In this document: positions 30,542-41,254 of the stretch, in pieces
Layout: each line of letters begins with the position of its first letter
Position numbering within the stretch: position 1 is the first letter of the stretch
Origin: Gammaproteobacteria bacterium
GTDB taxonomy: Bacteria > Pseudomonadota > Gammaproteobacteria > Pseudomonadales > Pseudohongiellaceae
Length of the DNA: 64,000 nucleotides
Reading direction: 5' to 3'
NCBI GenBank assembly: GCA_029244985.1
Contig: JAQWQD010000027.1
Location: forward strand, 155,053-219,052
Translations under genes and position numbers: made by a program
Notes under the pieces: model-generated
Told to the model about the DNA's origin: nothing
Database searches by the model: none
Seen by the model: the letters and a program-made list of their open reading frames with translations, nothing else

Positions 30542-31477
30542 ATGAAACCGATAGATAAAGAGAAAATACTAGCAAAATTGGGGCATGTTGCAGTGCTAAA
30601 AGGAGGTGCCTCCGCTGAGCGAGAAATTTCTCTGATAAGTGGCTCCGCCGTGTTCAATGGGTTGAAAAGATTAGGTGTAAATGCTTCAGAGATCGATGTG
30701 GGCAATGACGTGATTGAGCAACTGAAAGCGGCGAAGCCGGATCTCGTCGTGATTATGTTGCATGGCGAAGGTGGTGAGGATGGAGTTATCCAGGGCTTAT
30801 TAGAGGTTATGGAATTGCCCTATACAGGTAGCGGTGTTTTGGCTTCTTCAATCGCAATGGATAAGGTTAAAAGCAAATTACTTTGGCAACGACTGGGGTT
30901 ATCAACGGCTGACTTTGAATTTGCTAATAAGTCATCCTGTTGGCAAGAACTGATAAATCGCTATGAAAAGCTGGTTGTAAAACCTGTCAGTGGTGGCTCG
31001 AGCTTGGGTATTGCAATTGTGGATAACGCGGTGGATTTAGAAAAACACTACTGGAAGGCACTTGAATTTGATGCGCAAGTGATCGTAGAAAAATTTATTG
31101 AAGGGGTTGAATATTCAACTGGTGTACTAGGTTCAGAACTATTTCCAACTATTCAATTGGAAACGAATAGAGAATTTTTCGATTTTGAAGCGAAGTATAC
31201 AGATGAAGACAGCAGAATTATTTGCCCGCCTGAGCTGTCTGAGGAAAAGTTAACAGAATTGGAAATCCTAGTTAAGCGCGCTTATGACAGCCTAGGATGT
31301 AAAGGTTTGGCGCGAGTTGATGTAATGCAAGACCTCGATGGAGAATTTTATTTATTGGAACTTAATACTATTCCAGGGATGACGGAGCATAGTTTTGTTC
31401 CGATGGCTGCAAAACACATTGGTATAAATTTTGATGAGCTGCTGCTCCGTATTCTAGACAGTGAAACACAACATTAA
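30542..31477 (+). CDS. ddlB: D-alanine-D-alanine ligase
   Basis: ATP-grasp ligase that makes the D-Ala-D-Ala dipeptide used by MurF. The 311 residues include LKGGASAEREISL (first D-Ala site), KPVSGGSSLGI (ATP-grasp loop), VEKFIEGVEYSTGVLG and ELNTIPGMTEHS with metal-binding residues. It is separated from murC by 58 bp, the longest gap within the cluster, and overlaps the ftsQ frame by 17 bp. Confidence 0.96.
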   Translation: MKPIDKEKILAKLGHVAVLKGGASAEREISLISGSAVFNGLKRLGVNASEIDVGNDVIEQLKAAKPDLVVIMLHGEGGEDGVIQGLLEVMELPYTGSGVLASSIAMDKVKSKLLWQRLGLSTADFEFANKSSCWQELINRYEKLVVKPVSGGSSLGIAIVDNAVDLEKHYWKALEFDAQVIVEKFIEGVEYSTGVLGSELFPTIQLETNREFFDFEAKYTDEDSRIICPPELSEEKLTELEILVKRAYDSLGCKGLARVDVMQDLDGEFYLLELNTIPGMTEHSFVPMAAKHIGINFDELLLRILDSETQH

Positions 31478-32330
31478 GCAGAAAAAAAATACACTTGAAG
31501 ATGAAGTAAAGAGAACAATGAGGCCAGATCCAAGCGACATAGCTGCAAGAAAATTACGAAGTGTCCGCAATCGACGTGGATTCAACTCGCAGCCGCTAAA
31601 GCCAAAATCAAACAAAAAGTTTGGTCTCGCTGTAATGGGGCTTGCGTTTTTGGGAAGTCTTGTTTTGTTAGCTCAGAATTATGAACAAATAGGGCAATAC
31701 ATAAACCGCCCTATTACAAAAGTTCGCATGGACAATCAATGGCAACATGTTTCCGAGGCAGAAGTTGGCTCTTTGATTACAAATTATATGGGTGCTGGGT
31801 TTTTTAATTTCGACGTTGCTGGCGTGCGATCGACTCTGGAAGCTCATGCCTGGGTTGAAGAGGCTTCAATTAAAAGGCTATGGCCTGACATGCTCTCGTT
31901 GCAGCTTACTGAGCATGTTGCTATCGCTCGATGGGGAGAAGGAGAACTTTTAAATCAACACGGGGAAATTTTTGTTCCTGTGGATATTGGGACAATGAAT
32001 GCGTTACCAATATTATCTGGACCGACCAACAGTCAATTAAAAGTAATGGAGCAATACCAATTAATGAACCAGCTGCTTTATTCGTCAGGGCTAAAGTTAA
32101 ATGGGTTAACTCTTAGTATGCGTGGGAGTTGGGAGCTAACTCTTAACGAGTCTATACAAGTAGCTGTTGGCAGAATTGAAGTAGTCGAACGATTTCAGCG
32201 ATTTATTGATTTTTATGAAGGTCAGTCAGTTTCTCAAACGGCAAAAATTAGCTCGGTAGATTTGCGTTATGACAATGGTATAGCAATTAGAAATAGCAGT
32301 GATGAGCTCGCAGAGGTAGCAATAAGGTAA
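31461..32330 (+). CDS. ftsQ: Cell division protein FtsQ
   Basis: Bitopic divisome scaffold that recruits FtsL and FtsB. A basic cytoplasmic tail, one membrane helix (about 54-71), a POTRA domain (about 80-150: VSEAEVGSLITNYMGAGFFNFDV) and the FtsQ domain (LTEHVAIARWGEGELLNQHGEIF) are seen. The GTG at 31461 gives 289 residues and a 17-bp overlap with ddlB; ATG 31518, preceded by AAGAGA, would give 270 residues and fits E. coli length as well. The true start is uncertain. Confidence 0.93.
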   Translation: MKHNIKQKKNTLEDEVKRTMRPDPSDIAARKLRSVRNRRGFNSQPLKPKSNKKFGLAVMGLAFLGSLVLLAQNYEQIGQYINRPITKVRMDNQWQHVSEAEVGSLITNYMGAGFFNFDVAGVRSTLEAHAWVEEASIKRLWPDMLSLQLTEHVAIARWGEGELLNQHGEIFVPVDIGTMNALPILSGPTNSQLKVMEQYQLMNQLLYSSGLKLNGLTLSMRGSWELTLNESIQVAVGRIEVVERFQRFIDFYEGQSVSQTAKISSVDLRYDNGIAIRNSSDELAEVAIR

Positions 32331-32378
32331 TGCAGGAAATTACAAACAGCGGCAAGTGTTCCTTGGGGTTAACTGCCC

Positions 32379-33614
32379 ATGAACAAACCACTCGGTGAAA
32401 ACATGATTGTTGGCCTAGACATAGGAACATCTAAAATCGTTGCAATCGTTGGTGATATAAATGCGGAGGGTGGGCTAGACATTATTGGTATAGGTAGTCA
32501 CCGATCGCGCGGTTTAAAAAAAGGCACAGTTGTAAATATCGAATCAACGGTTGAATCAATTCAGAGAGCGATAGAAGAGGCAGAATTAATGGCCGGGTGC
32601 CAGATTCATTCAGTTTACGCGGGAATAGCCGGAAGTCATATAAGAAGCATGAATTCCCACGGCATCGTAGCTATCCGGGACGGCGAAGTCATGAAGCCCG
32701 ACATCGAGAGAGTTATTGATGCAGGTAAAGCTGTTGCGATTCCTGCTGATCAAAAAGTACTTCATATACTGCCACAAGAATACATTATTGATTCTCAGGA
32801 AGGTGTTAAAGAGCCGCTTGGCATGTCGGGCGTCAGGCTAGAAGCAAAAGTTCATCTAGTAACTTGTGCAATTAATGCAGTGCAGAATATTGAAAAATGT
32901 ATTAAGCGCTGTGGTCTCGATACTAGTGAAATCATCTTAGAGCAACTTGCTTCTAGTTATTCTGTTCTAACAGATGATGAGAAAGAGTTGGGGGTGTGTT
33001 TGGTAGACATTGGCGGGGGCACCACCGATATCGCAATCTTTACCGATGGAGCTATTCGACATACTGGAGTCATTCCGATCGCTGGCGACCAAGTTACTAA
33101 TGACATTGCTATGGCATTACGGACTCCGACAGAAAATGCGGATGAAATAAAAATCAAGTATGCCTGTGCGCTCACTCAACTCGCTAGTGCGGAAGATATA
33201 ATAAAAGTTCCGAGTGTTGGAGATAGAGCGCCTCGAGAACTTTCGAGGCAAGCGCTAGCCGAAGTGGTCGAACCTAGATACGACGAATTATTCACTTTGG
33301 TGCAAGCAGAGTTGCGGCGTAGTGGTTTTGAAAATTTATTAGCTGCCGGTGTTGTTTTAACAGGTGGCACCAGCAAGATGGAAGGTGTCGTTGATCTGGC
33401 GGAAGAAATATTCCACGCGCCAGTGAGAATCGGTGCGCCCAATAATGTAAATGGGCTCGCCGATATTGTGAGAAATCCGATTTATTCTACTGGTGTCGGA
33501 CTGCTTTTGTATGGGCTTAAACAGCATCAAGAACGAGAAGGAACTGATACAAGAAGGGAGCCACAAACACAAATAGTGGACAAAGTTAAGAATTGGATTC
33601 AAGGGCACTTTTAA
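32379..33614 (+). CDS. ftsA: Cell division protein FtsA
   Basis: Actin-like ATPase that tethers FtsZ to the membrane and activates the divisome. The 411-residue protein has the phosphate-1 loop VGLDIGTSKI, the phosphate-2 region VDIGGGTTDIAIF, the adenosine motif GVVLTGGTSKMEG and the C-terminal amphipathic membrane helix (VKNWIQGHF). It lies 48 bp after ftsQ and 48 bp before ftsZ. Confidence 0.97.
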   Translation: MNKPLGENMIVGLDIGTSKIVAIVGDINAEGGLDIIGIGSHRSRGLKKGTVVNIESTVESIQRAIEEAELMAGCQIHSVYAGIAGSHIRSMNSHGIVAIRDGEVMKPDIERVIDAGKAVAIPADQKVLHILPQEYIIDSQEGVKEPLGMSGVRLEAKVHLVTCAINAVQNIEKCIKRCGLDTSEIILEQLASSYSVLTDDEKELGVCLVDIGGGTTDIAIFTDGAIRHTGVIPIAGDQVTNDIAMALRTPTENADEIKIKYACALTQLASAEDIIKVPSVGDRAPRELSRQALAEVVEPRYDELFTLVQAELRRSGFENLLAAGVVLTGGTSKMEGVVDLAEEIFHAPVRIGAPNNVNGLADIVRNPIYSTGVGLLLYGLKQHQEREGTDTRREPQTQIVDKVKNWIQGHF

Positions 33615-33662
33615 TAGCCATCAACTAAAACGACTTTTAAGATTTTTAATGAAGGAGGCTAC

Positions 33663-34814
33663 ATGTTTGAATTAGTCGAAAACATTTCACAAAGCGCTGT
33701 GATCAAAGTTATAGGCGTTGGAGGGGGCGGTGGCAACGCTGTGCATCATATGATTAGTAATCAAGTTGATGGCGTTGAGTTTATTTGTGCAAATACAGAT
33801 GCTCAAGCGCTTAACAATTTGAAAGCCAAAACTATCTTGCAAATGGGTAGTAACATAACTAAAGGACTGGGGGCAGGTGCTAATCCGGAGATTGGTAGGC
33901 AAGCAGCGCTGGAAGATCGAGACGAGATCGCTGAGATTTTGTCTGGTTCGGATATGATTTTTATCACTGCAGGTATGGGTGGTGGAACTGGCACAGGCGC
34001 TGCACCAATAGTTGCAGAAGTTGCTCGAGAAATGGGGATTTTGACAGTGGCAGTCGTGACTCGCCCATTCCCGTTCGAGGGCAAGAAGCGATCGGCGGTC
34101 GCTGAGCAAGGAATTCAGCAATTATCGGAAACTGTAGATTCTCTCATTACTATTCCAAATGAAAAGCTATTGGATGTGCTCGGCAAAGAAGCAACCTTGT
34201 TAGAGGCGTTTAAGGCAGCAAATGATGTATTACTTGGCGCTGTCAAAGGAATTGCGGACCTCATAATGCACCCAGGCATGATCAATGTGGATTTTGCCGA
34301 TGTCAAAACTGTCATGTCCGAAATGGGTATGGCTATGATGGGGACCGGATTTGCCACAGGTGAGGATAGAGCTCGGGAAGCTGCTGAGTCAGCAATACGA
34401 AGTCCGTTACTTGAAGACGTAAACTTACAAGGAGCTCGAGGCATCTTAGTAAATATTACTGCTGGTGAGAATTTATCGTTGGGAGAATTTTCTGAAGTAG
34501 GCGACACCGTGGAAGAATTCGCATCAGATGACGCAACTGTAGTTGTAGGTACCGTAATCGACTCAACTCTCGATGACGAAATATTTGTAACCGTTGTGGC
34601 AACTGGTCTTGGCTCTAAAGATGAAAAACCTACAAAAGTTATAGACAATACCATTGCAGACTCTGATACAGATTATCGACGGTTGGATGAACCTACCATT
34701 ATGCGTAATCGCCAAAGCGTAGAGTGTGCGCCGGTCATGGCTCAAGCAGTAGGAGCTGAAACGGATATGGATTATTTAGATATTCCAGCGTTCTTACGAA
34801 GGCAGGCAGATTAA
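33663..34814 (+). CDS. ftsZ: Cell division protein FtsZ
   Basis: Tubulin-like GTPase forming the Z-ring. The 383-residue protein starts with IGVGGGGGNAVHHM, has the tubulin signature GGGTGTG at 106-112 and NVDFADVKTVMSEMGMAMMGTG, then a short acidic linker and the conserved C-terminal peptide (DYLDIPAFLRRQ) that binds FtsA and ZipA. A strong AAGGAGG ribosome site lies five bases before the ATG, stronger than at any other gene of the cluster, in line with FtsZ abundance. Confidence 0.98.
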   Translation: MFELVENISQSAVIKVIGVGGGGGNAVHHMISNQVDGVEFICANTDAQALNNLKAKTILQMGSNITKGLGAGANPEIGRQAALEDRDEIAEILSGSDMIFITAGMGGGTGTGAAPIVAEVAREMGILTVAVVTRPFPFEGKKRSAVAEQGIQQLSETVDSLITIPNEKLLDVLGKEATLLEAFKAANDVLLGAVKGIADLIMHPGMINVDFADVKTVMSEMGMAMMGTGFATGEDRAREAAESAIRSPLLEDVNLQGARGILVNITAGENLSLGEFSEVGDTVEEFASDDATVVVGTVIDSTLDDEIFVTVVATGLGSKDEKPTKVIDNTIADSDTDYRRLDEPTIMRNRQSVECAPVMAQAVGAETDMDYLDIPAFLRRQAD

Positions 34815-35181
34815 GGAAACCACGAGAATTCTGAATTGTCTGCACTTTCTGCTTGTAACTGTTTTCAGCAGTTAATTTGTGCTGAATAGTTATTTTAAAT
34901 AAAGAAAGAAGCAGCTACAGAAATACTATAAATTGCTATGCCTTACTTTGGCGTATTAGACTCTCTTGAAACCCTATATATTGGGATTTTTGATCATTTT
35001 TGGTACCATATAAGATGGTTCAACGCGCGCATTAAGAGCTTTAAGCGCGAGTAAAAGAAGCTATGCAGGGTTTTAGGCGGCAAATGCCAAAAATGCTAGC
35101 ATCTTACATTCTCTGAATTTGGGCATGCAGGGATATAGACTGATTTCCTGCATTAAAATAAAAAAAGGCACAAAGCAACTA
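34815..35181 (+). other. Intergenic leader between ftsZ and lpxC
   Basis: No convincing gene. A possible lpxC promoter has TATAAG at 35009-35014 with only weak -35 candidates. Downstream, CGCGC (35026-35030) and GCGCG (35045-35049) bracket an A/T-rich interior with two TTAA tetramers, an imperfect hairpin or operator in the lpxC leader. An in-frame start at 35119 exists, but its 21 extra residues do not resemble LpxC. I see no clear terminator after ftsZ. Confidence 0.5.
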
Positions 35182-36093
35182 ATGCTAAAACAGAGAACGC
35201 TTAAAAACGTAATTCGCGCCACCGGGGTGGGATTGCATACTGGTGAAAAAGTCTACCTTACCCTACGCCCAGCCCCAGTTAATACCGGTATTGTCTTCAC
35301 CAGATCTGATATCGATTCGACTATACAAATTGAAGCACGCGCCGAAAATGTAGGAGACACTACTTTGTCAACTACTTTAGTCAAAGGCGATGTTCGAATT
35401 TCAACTATTGAGCATTTGATGTCAGCAATGTCTGGCCTGGGTATCGATAATTGTTATGTCGATGTCAGCGCACCAGAAGTACCGATCATGGATGGCAGTG
35501 CTGGACCATTTGTGTTCCTGATTCAGTCTGCGGGCATAGAAGAACAATCAGAGCTCAAAAAGTTTATTAAGATCAAACGTACTATTAAACTTGAGCAGGG
35601 AGATAAATTCGTTAGCCTTGAACCATTTAATGGGTTTAAGGTGAGCTACACCTTGCTTTATGATCATCCGGTTTATAAAAAGTATACAAAGAGTGCAAGT
35701 ATAGACTTCTCTAGCACTTCATTTGTGAAGGAAGTGAGTAGAGCGCGGACTTTTGGTTTTATGCATGAGTTCGAGGAGCTGAGAAATCGAAACTTAGCCC
35801 TTGGCGCCAGCATGGATAATGCTATAGCAGTTGGTGACTATAAAGTCCTTAACGAAGACGGGTTGCGCTATGAAGATGAGTTCGTCAAGCACAAGATCCT
35901 TGATTCCATAGGAGATTTATACCTTTTAGGCAACAGCTTGATTGGTGAGTTTAAGGGACATAAATCTGGACATGCTCTCAATAATGCTTTATTAAGAATG
36001 CTCGAAGTTAATGAAGACGCTTGGGAAATTGTCAGTTTTGATAATGAAAATAATGTACCTATTTCCTATATGAAACCAGTGTTAGCGGCCTAG
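35182..36093 (+). CDS. lpxC: UDP-3-O-acyl-N-acetylglucosamine deacetylase LpxC
   Basis: Zinc deacetylase of the committed step of lipid A synthesis. From ATG 35182 it has 303 residues, as expected. Zinc ligands are H78 (TIEHLMSA), H237 and D241 ([10 protein letters not shown]); the catalytic His is H264 ([10 protein letters not shown]). These agree to within one residue with E. coli H79, H238, D242 and H265. Position after ftsZ and before secA is the conserved order. Confidence 0.97.
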   Translation: MLKQRTLKNVIRATGVGLHTGEKVYLTLRPAPVNTGIVFTRSDIDSTIQIEARAENVGDTTLSTTLVKGDVRISTIEHLMSAMSGLGIDNCYVDVSAPEVPIMDGSAGPFVFLIQSAGIEEQSELKKFIKIKRTIKLEQGDKFVSLEPFNGFKVSYTLLYDHPVYKKYTKSASIDFSSTSFVKEVSRARTFGFMHEFEELRNRNLALGASMDNAIAVGDYKVLNEDGLRYEDEFVKHKILDSIGDLYLLGNSLIGEFKGHKSGHALNNALLRMLEVNEDAWEIVSFDNENNVPISYMKPVLAA

Positions 36094-36205
36094 CCAGCCA
36101 CACTCTCCTAACTGCTTGATCTATAACAAAAAAATAGTTAGGCGTTGAAGTTTCTGAATGAGCCCCAAGTGTAACAATAGGGTTTGATAGAATAACGCGT
36201 AAGAA

Positions 36206-37135
36206 ATGAAATTAATTCTTGTTGATCAACGCCACGGTCACACTAAAACTATTGTCCTTAGAGGCTGGCTAAAAGGTCTCCTTTCTCTATTTCTACTAAT
36301 TGCTCCAGTGGCCTTAAGTTATTTTGGCTATCAATTGGCTGTTTCCCAAAATGAACGCATGTTTACAGAAGAAAGTGCGCAAAATTGGGATCGTCAGATA
36401 AAGATACAGTCTGAGCAACTTGCAGACATAAGAGAAAAATCCGGACAGCAATTGGAAGCGCTAACCTTAAGACTAGCGAAGTTACAGGCGCGCTTAGTTC
36501 GTCTTGACGCAGTAGGAGAGAGAATTACAACCATTGCGAATTTAGATCAGGGTGAATTTGATTTTAGTCAACCTGTGACAATTGGCGGCCCAGGAACCGG
36601 ACAATCTGAGGCTTATTCCACTATTACATTTGTAAATGCCGTTGATCACTTAGAGCACCAGCTAGAAGATAGGCAGCAACAGTTAGAAATTTTAGAAGGC
36701 CTCATGTCTGATCGGAAAATTCAATCTGATGTGCTTATCTCGGGACGCCCGGTCGATCGTGGTTGGATAGCGTCTAGGTTTGGCCAAAGGCCGGATCCTT
36801 TTACCGGTAGGCTCACATTTCATGCAGGTGTAGATTTTACGACTGGTCGTGCTGGCGCTGACATTAACACGGTAGCCGCCGGTGTAGTTACCTGGGCGGG
36901 ACCACGATCTGGTTATGGTTTAATGGTAGAGATAAATCATGGTAATGGATTTATCACTCGCTATGCTCATTCTGAAAAGCTATTTGTTGAGGTTGGCGAT
37001 ATTGTCAAGAAAAGACAAAATATTGCTCTTGTCGGTTCCACTGGAAGATCTACCGGTCCCCATGTTCATTTTGAAGTTTATAAGAATGGGCGTGTAGTCG
37101 ATCCGGCCGCATATATCCATCGCACAGCTAGATAA
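36206..37135 (+). CDS. M23-family (LytM-type) metallopeptidase, membrane-anchored
   Basis: A 309-residue protein with a short cytoplasmic N-terminus, a membrane helix (about 25-43), a coiled coil (about 60-105) and an M23 domain (about 185-305). Zinc and catalytic residues are intact: H206xxxD210, H255 in RYAH, and H286xH288 in GPHVHFEV. It is therefore likely an active peptidoglycan endopeptidase of the inner membrane or periplasm, unlike EnvC-type degenerate LytM factors. An M23 gene between lpxC and secA is also what I recall for Pseudomonas. Its exact role is not known to me. Confidence 0.88.
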   Translation: MKLILVDQRHGHTKTIVLRGWLKGLLSLFLLIAPVALSYFGYQLAVSQNERMFTEESAQNWDRQIKIQSEQLADIREKSGQQLEALTLRLAKLQARLVRLDAVGERITTIANLDQGEFDFSQPVTIGGPGTGQSEAYSTITFVNAVDHLEHQLEDRQQQLEILEGLMSDRKIQSDVLISGRPVDRGWIASRFGQRPDPFTGRLTFHAGVDFTTGRAGADINTVAAGVVTWAGPRSGYGLMVEINHGNGFITRYAHSEKLFVEVGDIVKKRQNIALVGSTGRSTGPHVHFEVYKNGRVVDPAAYIHRTAR

Positions 37136-37240
37136 TCCCCTCTAAACCGAACGTTGTCGCCTTGATCAATAGGTACAGTGAACTGTGTCGATTTGATTTT
37201 AATAAATTATAAACTTTAGTTTTAGTGAACATTATTTCTC

Positions 37241-40009
37241 ATGAGCATACTCAATAAAATATTAGGTAGTAGTAATTCCAGAAAGCTTAAAAAAATGAAT
37301 CGTACTGTTGCGGTTATTAATAGCCTGGAAAATTCCCTGGAATCTCTCACTGATGAAGAGCTTCGGGAGAAAACTGGCGAATTCAAGCAAAGGATAGAAG
37401 AGGGAGTGAGCCTTGACGATATTCTTCCCGAAGCATTTGCAGCCGTTAGAGAGTCTTCAAAGAGAACACTAGGACTCCGTCACTTTGATGTGCAAATGGT
37501 TGGTGGGATGGTTTTACACCAAGGCAATATTTCTGAAATGCGCACTGGTGAAGGTAAGACGTTAGTAGCGACTCTGCCAGCTTATTTAAACGGTCTGTCC
37601 GGTAAAGGAGTTCATGTCGTAACCGTAAATGAGTATCTAGCGCAACGTGATGCCGATTGGATGCGTCCAATATTTGAGCTGCTAGGCTTTAGCGTAGGAG
37701 TTATTAAGTCGGGTCAGACACCGGAAGAAAAGAAAGCCGGTTACGATTCTGATATTACCTATGGTACCAATAACGAATTTGGTTTCGACTATCTAAGAGA
37801 CAACATGGCGTTTCGTCTCGACCAAAAAATGCAACGAAAATTGAATTTCGCTATTGTCGACGAGGTAGATTCGATCTTGATTGATGAGGCGCGAACACCT
37901 TTAATAATATCTGGTGCTGCGGAGGGTAGCTCTCAACTATATGTCGCAATTGACAAGCTCATTCCTCGTTTAGACAAAGGCATAAAAGCTGAAAAATCCA
38001 AAATGGAGATGATGGATAAGAATTACTTACCTGAAGATACTGGGCACTTCTCAGTCGATGAGAAAAGCAGACAGGTTGAACTAACTGAAGAAGGCCATGA
38101 ATATGTCGAAGATTTGTTGATTCAAAAAAAATTGCTCAATGAAGGAGAATCCCTGTATGCCGCAACAAACCTTTCCTTATTGCATCATGTTCATGCTGGT
38201 TTAAAAGCTCACAACCTGTTTAACAAAGACATTGAGTACATTGTGCAGAATAGGCAGATAGTGCTAATTGACGAACATACAGGCCGAACGATGGAAGGTC
38301 GACGCCTATCTGAAGGGTTGCATCAAGCACTGGAAGCGAAAGAAGGTCTTGAGATACAAAGTGAAAGTCAAACTTTAGCATCTACTACTTTCCAGAACTA
38401 TTTTCGTATTTATAACACTTTGTCTGGAATGACAGGTACCGCAGATACCGAGGCTTTTGAATTTAATCAGATTTATGGACTTGATGTCATAGTAATTCCA
38501 ACCAATGTGCCAATGATAAGAAATGATGCCAATGACCTGATTTATCTTTCCATGGAAGAAAAAATGGAAGCGATAGTTCGAGATATTATTGAGATTAGAG
38601 ATTCTGGTGCGCCAATTTTGGTTGGAACTGCATCGATTGATACATCAGAGACGCTTTCACAGTTTTTGAAAAAAAATAAAATTGATCATGAAGTGCTAAA
38701 TGCGAAATTCCACGAAAAAGAAGCTCAGATTATTGCGCAAGCGGGGAGACCTGGAGCGGTAACTATTGCAACAAACATGGCTGGTCGGGGAACTGATATT
38801 GTTTTAGGTGGAAAATGGGAAGCAGAGATCGCAGAGATAAGTAATCCCAGCGATGACCGGCTTCGACAAATAAAGGGAGACTGGCAAAAGCGACATGACC
38901 AAGTTATCGAAGCTGGTGGCTTGCATATTATAGGCACGGAGAGGCATGAATCCAGGCGTATTGATAACCAATTAAGAGGGCGTTCCGGTCGACAGGGTGA
39001 CCCTGGTTATTCACGTTTTTACCTTTCTATGGAGGATAACTTGTTAAGAATTTTTGCTACCGATGGCGTAAAGAATTTTATGCGTCGTCTTGGCATGGAG
39101 CAAGGCGAGGCAATCGAACATGGGATGGTGACTCGATCAATTGAAAAAGCTCAGAGAAAGGTAGAAGGTCGGAATTTTGATGTACGTAAACAACTTCTGG
39201 AATATGACAATGTAGCTAACGATCAGCGTACTATTATTTATCGTCAGCGTAATGAATTGATGGCAAGTGACGATATTACTGATCTTCTAGAGGGTATGAG
39301 AAGTGAAGTGGTTGACGCTTTGGTAGATAACTATATTCCACCTCAGAGTGTTCCAGAACAATGGGATATCTCAGGGCTTGAGCAATCCATTGAAACCGAA
39401 TTTGGTTCAGAAAAACCTATTCAGAAGTGGTTAGATGAAGATGACCAGCTTTACGAGGAACAGCTCAAGGCTAAAATAACTGCCTTACTTACTGAAGAAT
39501 ATTTACAGAAATGTAATCTTGTGGGCGCGAAGATGCGCGAATTCGAGAAACAAATCACGCTACAAATTCTTGATCGATTGTGGAAGGAGCATTTGGCGAC
39601 TATGGACCATCTACGACAAGGGATATTCTTGCGCAGCTATGGTGGGAAAAACCCCCGCCAGGAATATAAGCGTGAGGCCTTCGCCCAGTTTACTGAATTG
39701 ATGTTGGCGCTTCAGCAAGAAGTTATTAAGATTCTTAGCCATATCCAAATTAAGCAAGATGAAGCTGCCGACTCTATTGAGCGGCAAAGAGAAGAAGAGT
39801 CAGCTCGTGCTGGTATGAATTATCAACATCAGGCAATGTCCGTCTTGGCAAATACTGAAGGTGACGAAGATCAAGGACCGACTCGAGAGCCAAGTGGTGG
39901 AAACAAGCAATCTCCTTTTGTCCGAGAGGTGGCCAAAGTAGGTAGAAATGACCCTTGCCCATGTGGTTCTGGTAAGAAGTATAAGCAATGTCATGGGAAA
40001 ATAGGTTAG
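37241..40009 (+). CDS. secA: Preprotein translocase ATPase SecA
   Basis: Motor ATPase that drives unfolded proteins through SecYEG. The 922-residue protein has MRTGEGKT (Walker A), [30 protein letters not shown] and a helical scaffold with [11 protein letters not shown]. The C-terminal zinc site C906, C908, C917, H918 ([13 protein letters not shown]), which binds SecB and phospholipid, is intact. argJ follows after 4 bp. Confidence 0.98.
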   Translation: MSILNKILGSSNSRKLKKMNRTVAVINSLENSLESLTDEELREKTGEFKQRIEEGVSLDDILPEAFAAVRESSKRTLGLRHFDVQMVGGMVLHQGNISEMRTGEGKTLVATLPAYLNGLSGKGVHVVTVNEYLAQRDADWMRPIFELLGFSVGVIKSGQTPEEKKAGYDSDITYGTNNEFGFDYLRDNMAFRLDQKMQRKLNFAIVDEVDSILIDEARTPLIISGAAEGSSQLYVAIDKLIPRLDKGIKAEKSKMEMMDKNYLPEDTGHFSVDEKSRQVELTEEGHEYVEDLLIQKKLLNEGESLYAATNLSLLHHVHAGLKAHNLFNKDIEYIVQNRQIVLIDEHTGRTMEGRRLSEGLHQALEAKEGLEIQSESQTLASTTFQNYFRIYNTLSGMTGTADTEAFEFNQIYGLDVIVIPTNVPMIRNDANDLIYLSMEEKMEAIVRDIIEIRDSGAPILVGTASIDTSETLSQFLKKNKIDHEVLNAKFHEKEAQIIAQAGRPGAVTIATNMAGRGTDIVLGGKWEAEIAEISNPSDDRLRQIKGDWQKRHDQVIEAGGLHIIGTERHESRRIDNQLRGRSGRQGDPGYSRFYLSMEDNLLRIFATDGVKNFMRRLGMEQGEAIEHGMVTRSIEKAQRKVEGRNFDVRKQLLEYDNVANDQRTIIYRQRNELMASDDITDLLEGMRSEVVDALVDNYIPPQSVPEQWDISGLEQSIETEFGSEKPIQKWLDEDDQLYEEQLKAKITALLTEEYLQKCNLVGAKMREFEKQITLQILDRLWKEHLATMDHLRQGIFLRSYGGKNPRQEYKREAFAQFTELMLALQQEVIKILSHIQIKQDEAADSIERQREEESARAGMNYQHQAMSVLANTEGDEDQGPTREPSGGNKQSPFVREVAKVGRNDPCPCGSGKKYKQCHGKIG

Positions 40010-40013
40010 CGCC

Positions 40014-41231
40014 GTGTCAGTTGGGTTAGGATGCTCCTTAGATTACAACTCCATTGCTGGTATTCGGCTCGCAGCTGTAAAAAGTAAAATCAAATATCCA
40101 GATCAATTAGATTTAGTTCTAATTGAATTATCAGAGCATGCGAACGTGGCGGGAGTCTACACTCAAAATGCATTTTGTGCTGCACCGGTGGCTCTCGCTA
40201 AAGCGCATGCTCAAAAATTCTGCCCGCGCTATTTTCTTATTAATACTGGTAATGCCAATGCGGGCACTGGAGAAACTGGAAATGTAAATGCGCTTCGCTG
40301 TTGTCAGGCAATTGCCGAATTAGCTGGTGTGTCTGCGCAAGAAGTACTGCCGTTTTCTACAGGTGTTATTGGGGAACAGTTACCAGTTGAAAAAATCCTC
40401 GCTGCTACACCCAGGGTCTTTATTAGTTTATCAGAGTCTTCCTGGGTGGAGGCCGCTGAAGGGATTTTAACGACTGATACTCGGCCTAAACTAGTATCAG
40501 TTCAGCTTGAAATAGACGGTAAAAAAGTATCGATTACCGGAATTGCTAAAGGTTCCGGGATGATAAAACCCAACATGGCAACGATGTTGGGTTTTATTTT
40601 TACAGATGCAGATATCGAGTCTGCTGTGCTCGATGAGTTGCTTTGTGATGCGGTTGCAAAATCATTCAATCGAATTACTGTGGACGGAGATACTTCCACT
40701 AACGATTGTTGCATGCTGGTAGCTACTGGAAAGTCCGGTGTTTCGATTAATAAATTGAGCGCTCACGACTACGGTCAATTTAAAGCTGCGTTAGAATCTT
40801 TATTTGTTACTCTTGCTACAGAGCTTATTAAAGATGCAGAAGGAGCGAGTAAATTTATTACTATTACAGTTGCGGGTGGTGCCAGCTCTCTAGAATGTCG
40901 ACGAGTGGCGTATAGTATTGCAGAGTCTCCGCTTGTTAAAACTGCAATGTTTGGAAAAGATCCAAATTGGGGGCGAATTTTGGCCGCTGTTGGCCGTTCT
41001 GGTCTCGAAAACCTTGACCTGCAATCGATAACAATAGATTTAGGCTCTGTTCGAATTGTTTCTGGCGGGGGCGTTGATCCAAGTTATTTAGAGGAGCTGG
41101 GCCAAGTTGCAATGCAGAAAGAGGAAATTATCATTTCAGTCAGCCTCAATCGTGGAACTTTCTCAGAATCCGTTTGGACTTCAGATCTTTCTCACGAATA
41201 TATTAGTATTAACTCTGATTACCGCACTTGA
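40014..41231 (+). CDS. argJ: Glutamate N-acetyltransferase / amino-acid N-acetyltransferase ArgJ
   Basis: Recycles the acetyl group from N-acetylornithine to glutamate in arginine synthesis and may also use acetyl-CoA. The 405-residue precursor self-cleaves before the nucleophile T190 in KPNMATMLGF; KGSGMIKPNM and the DPNWGRILAAVGRSG signature are visible. GTG start four bases after secA, so the gene is in the secA transcript, an arrangement also found in Pseudomonas. Confidence 0.96.
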   Translation: MSVGLGCSLDYNSIAGIRLAAVKSKIKYPDQLDLVLIELSEHANVAGVYTQNAFCAAPVALAKAHAQKFCPRYFLINTGNANAGTGETGNVNALRCCQAIAELAGVSAQEVLPFSTGVIGEQLPVEKILAATPRVFISLSESSWVEAAEGILTTDTRPKLVSVQLEIDGKKVSITGIAKGSGMIKPNMATMLGFIFTDADIESAVLDELLCDAVAKSFNRITVDGDTSTNDCCMLVATGKSGVSINKLSAHDYGQFKAALESLFVTLATELIKDAEGASKFITITVAGGASSLECRRVAYSIAESPLVKTAMFGKDPNWGRILAAVGRSGLENLDLQSITIDLGSVRIVSGGGVDPSYLEELGQVAMQKEEIIISVSLNRGTFSESVWTSDLSHEYISINSDYRT

Positions 41232-41254
41232 TCTGATGAAGGCTTTTATCAATC

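Noticed and set aside
34115..34654. A 179-codon open frame antisense to ftsZ
   Set aside because: Lies wholly inside ftsZ on the other strand, has no ribosome site and a low-complexity Ser/Thr-rich translation; a shadow of the coding strand. The same applies to antisense frames at 33687-34121, 22529-22891 and 60348-60692.
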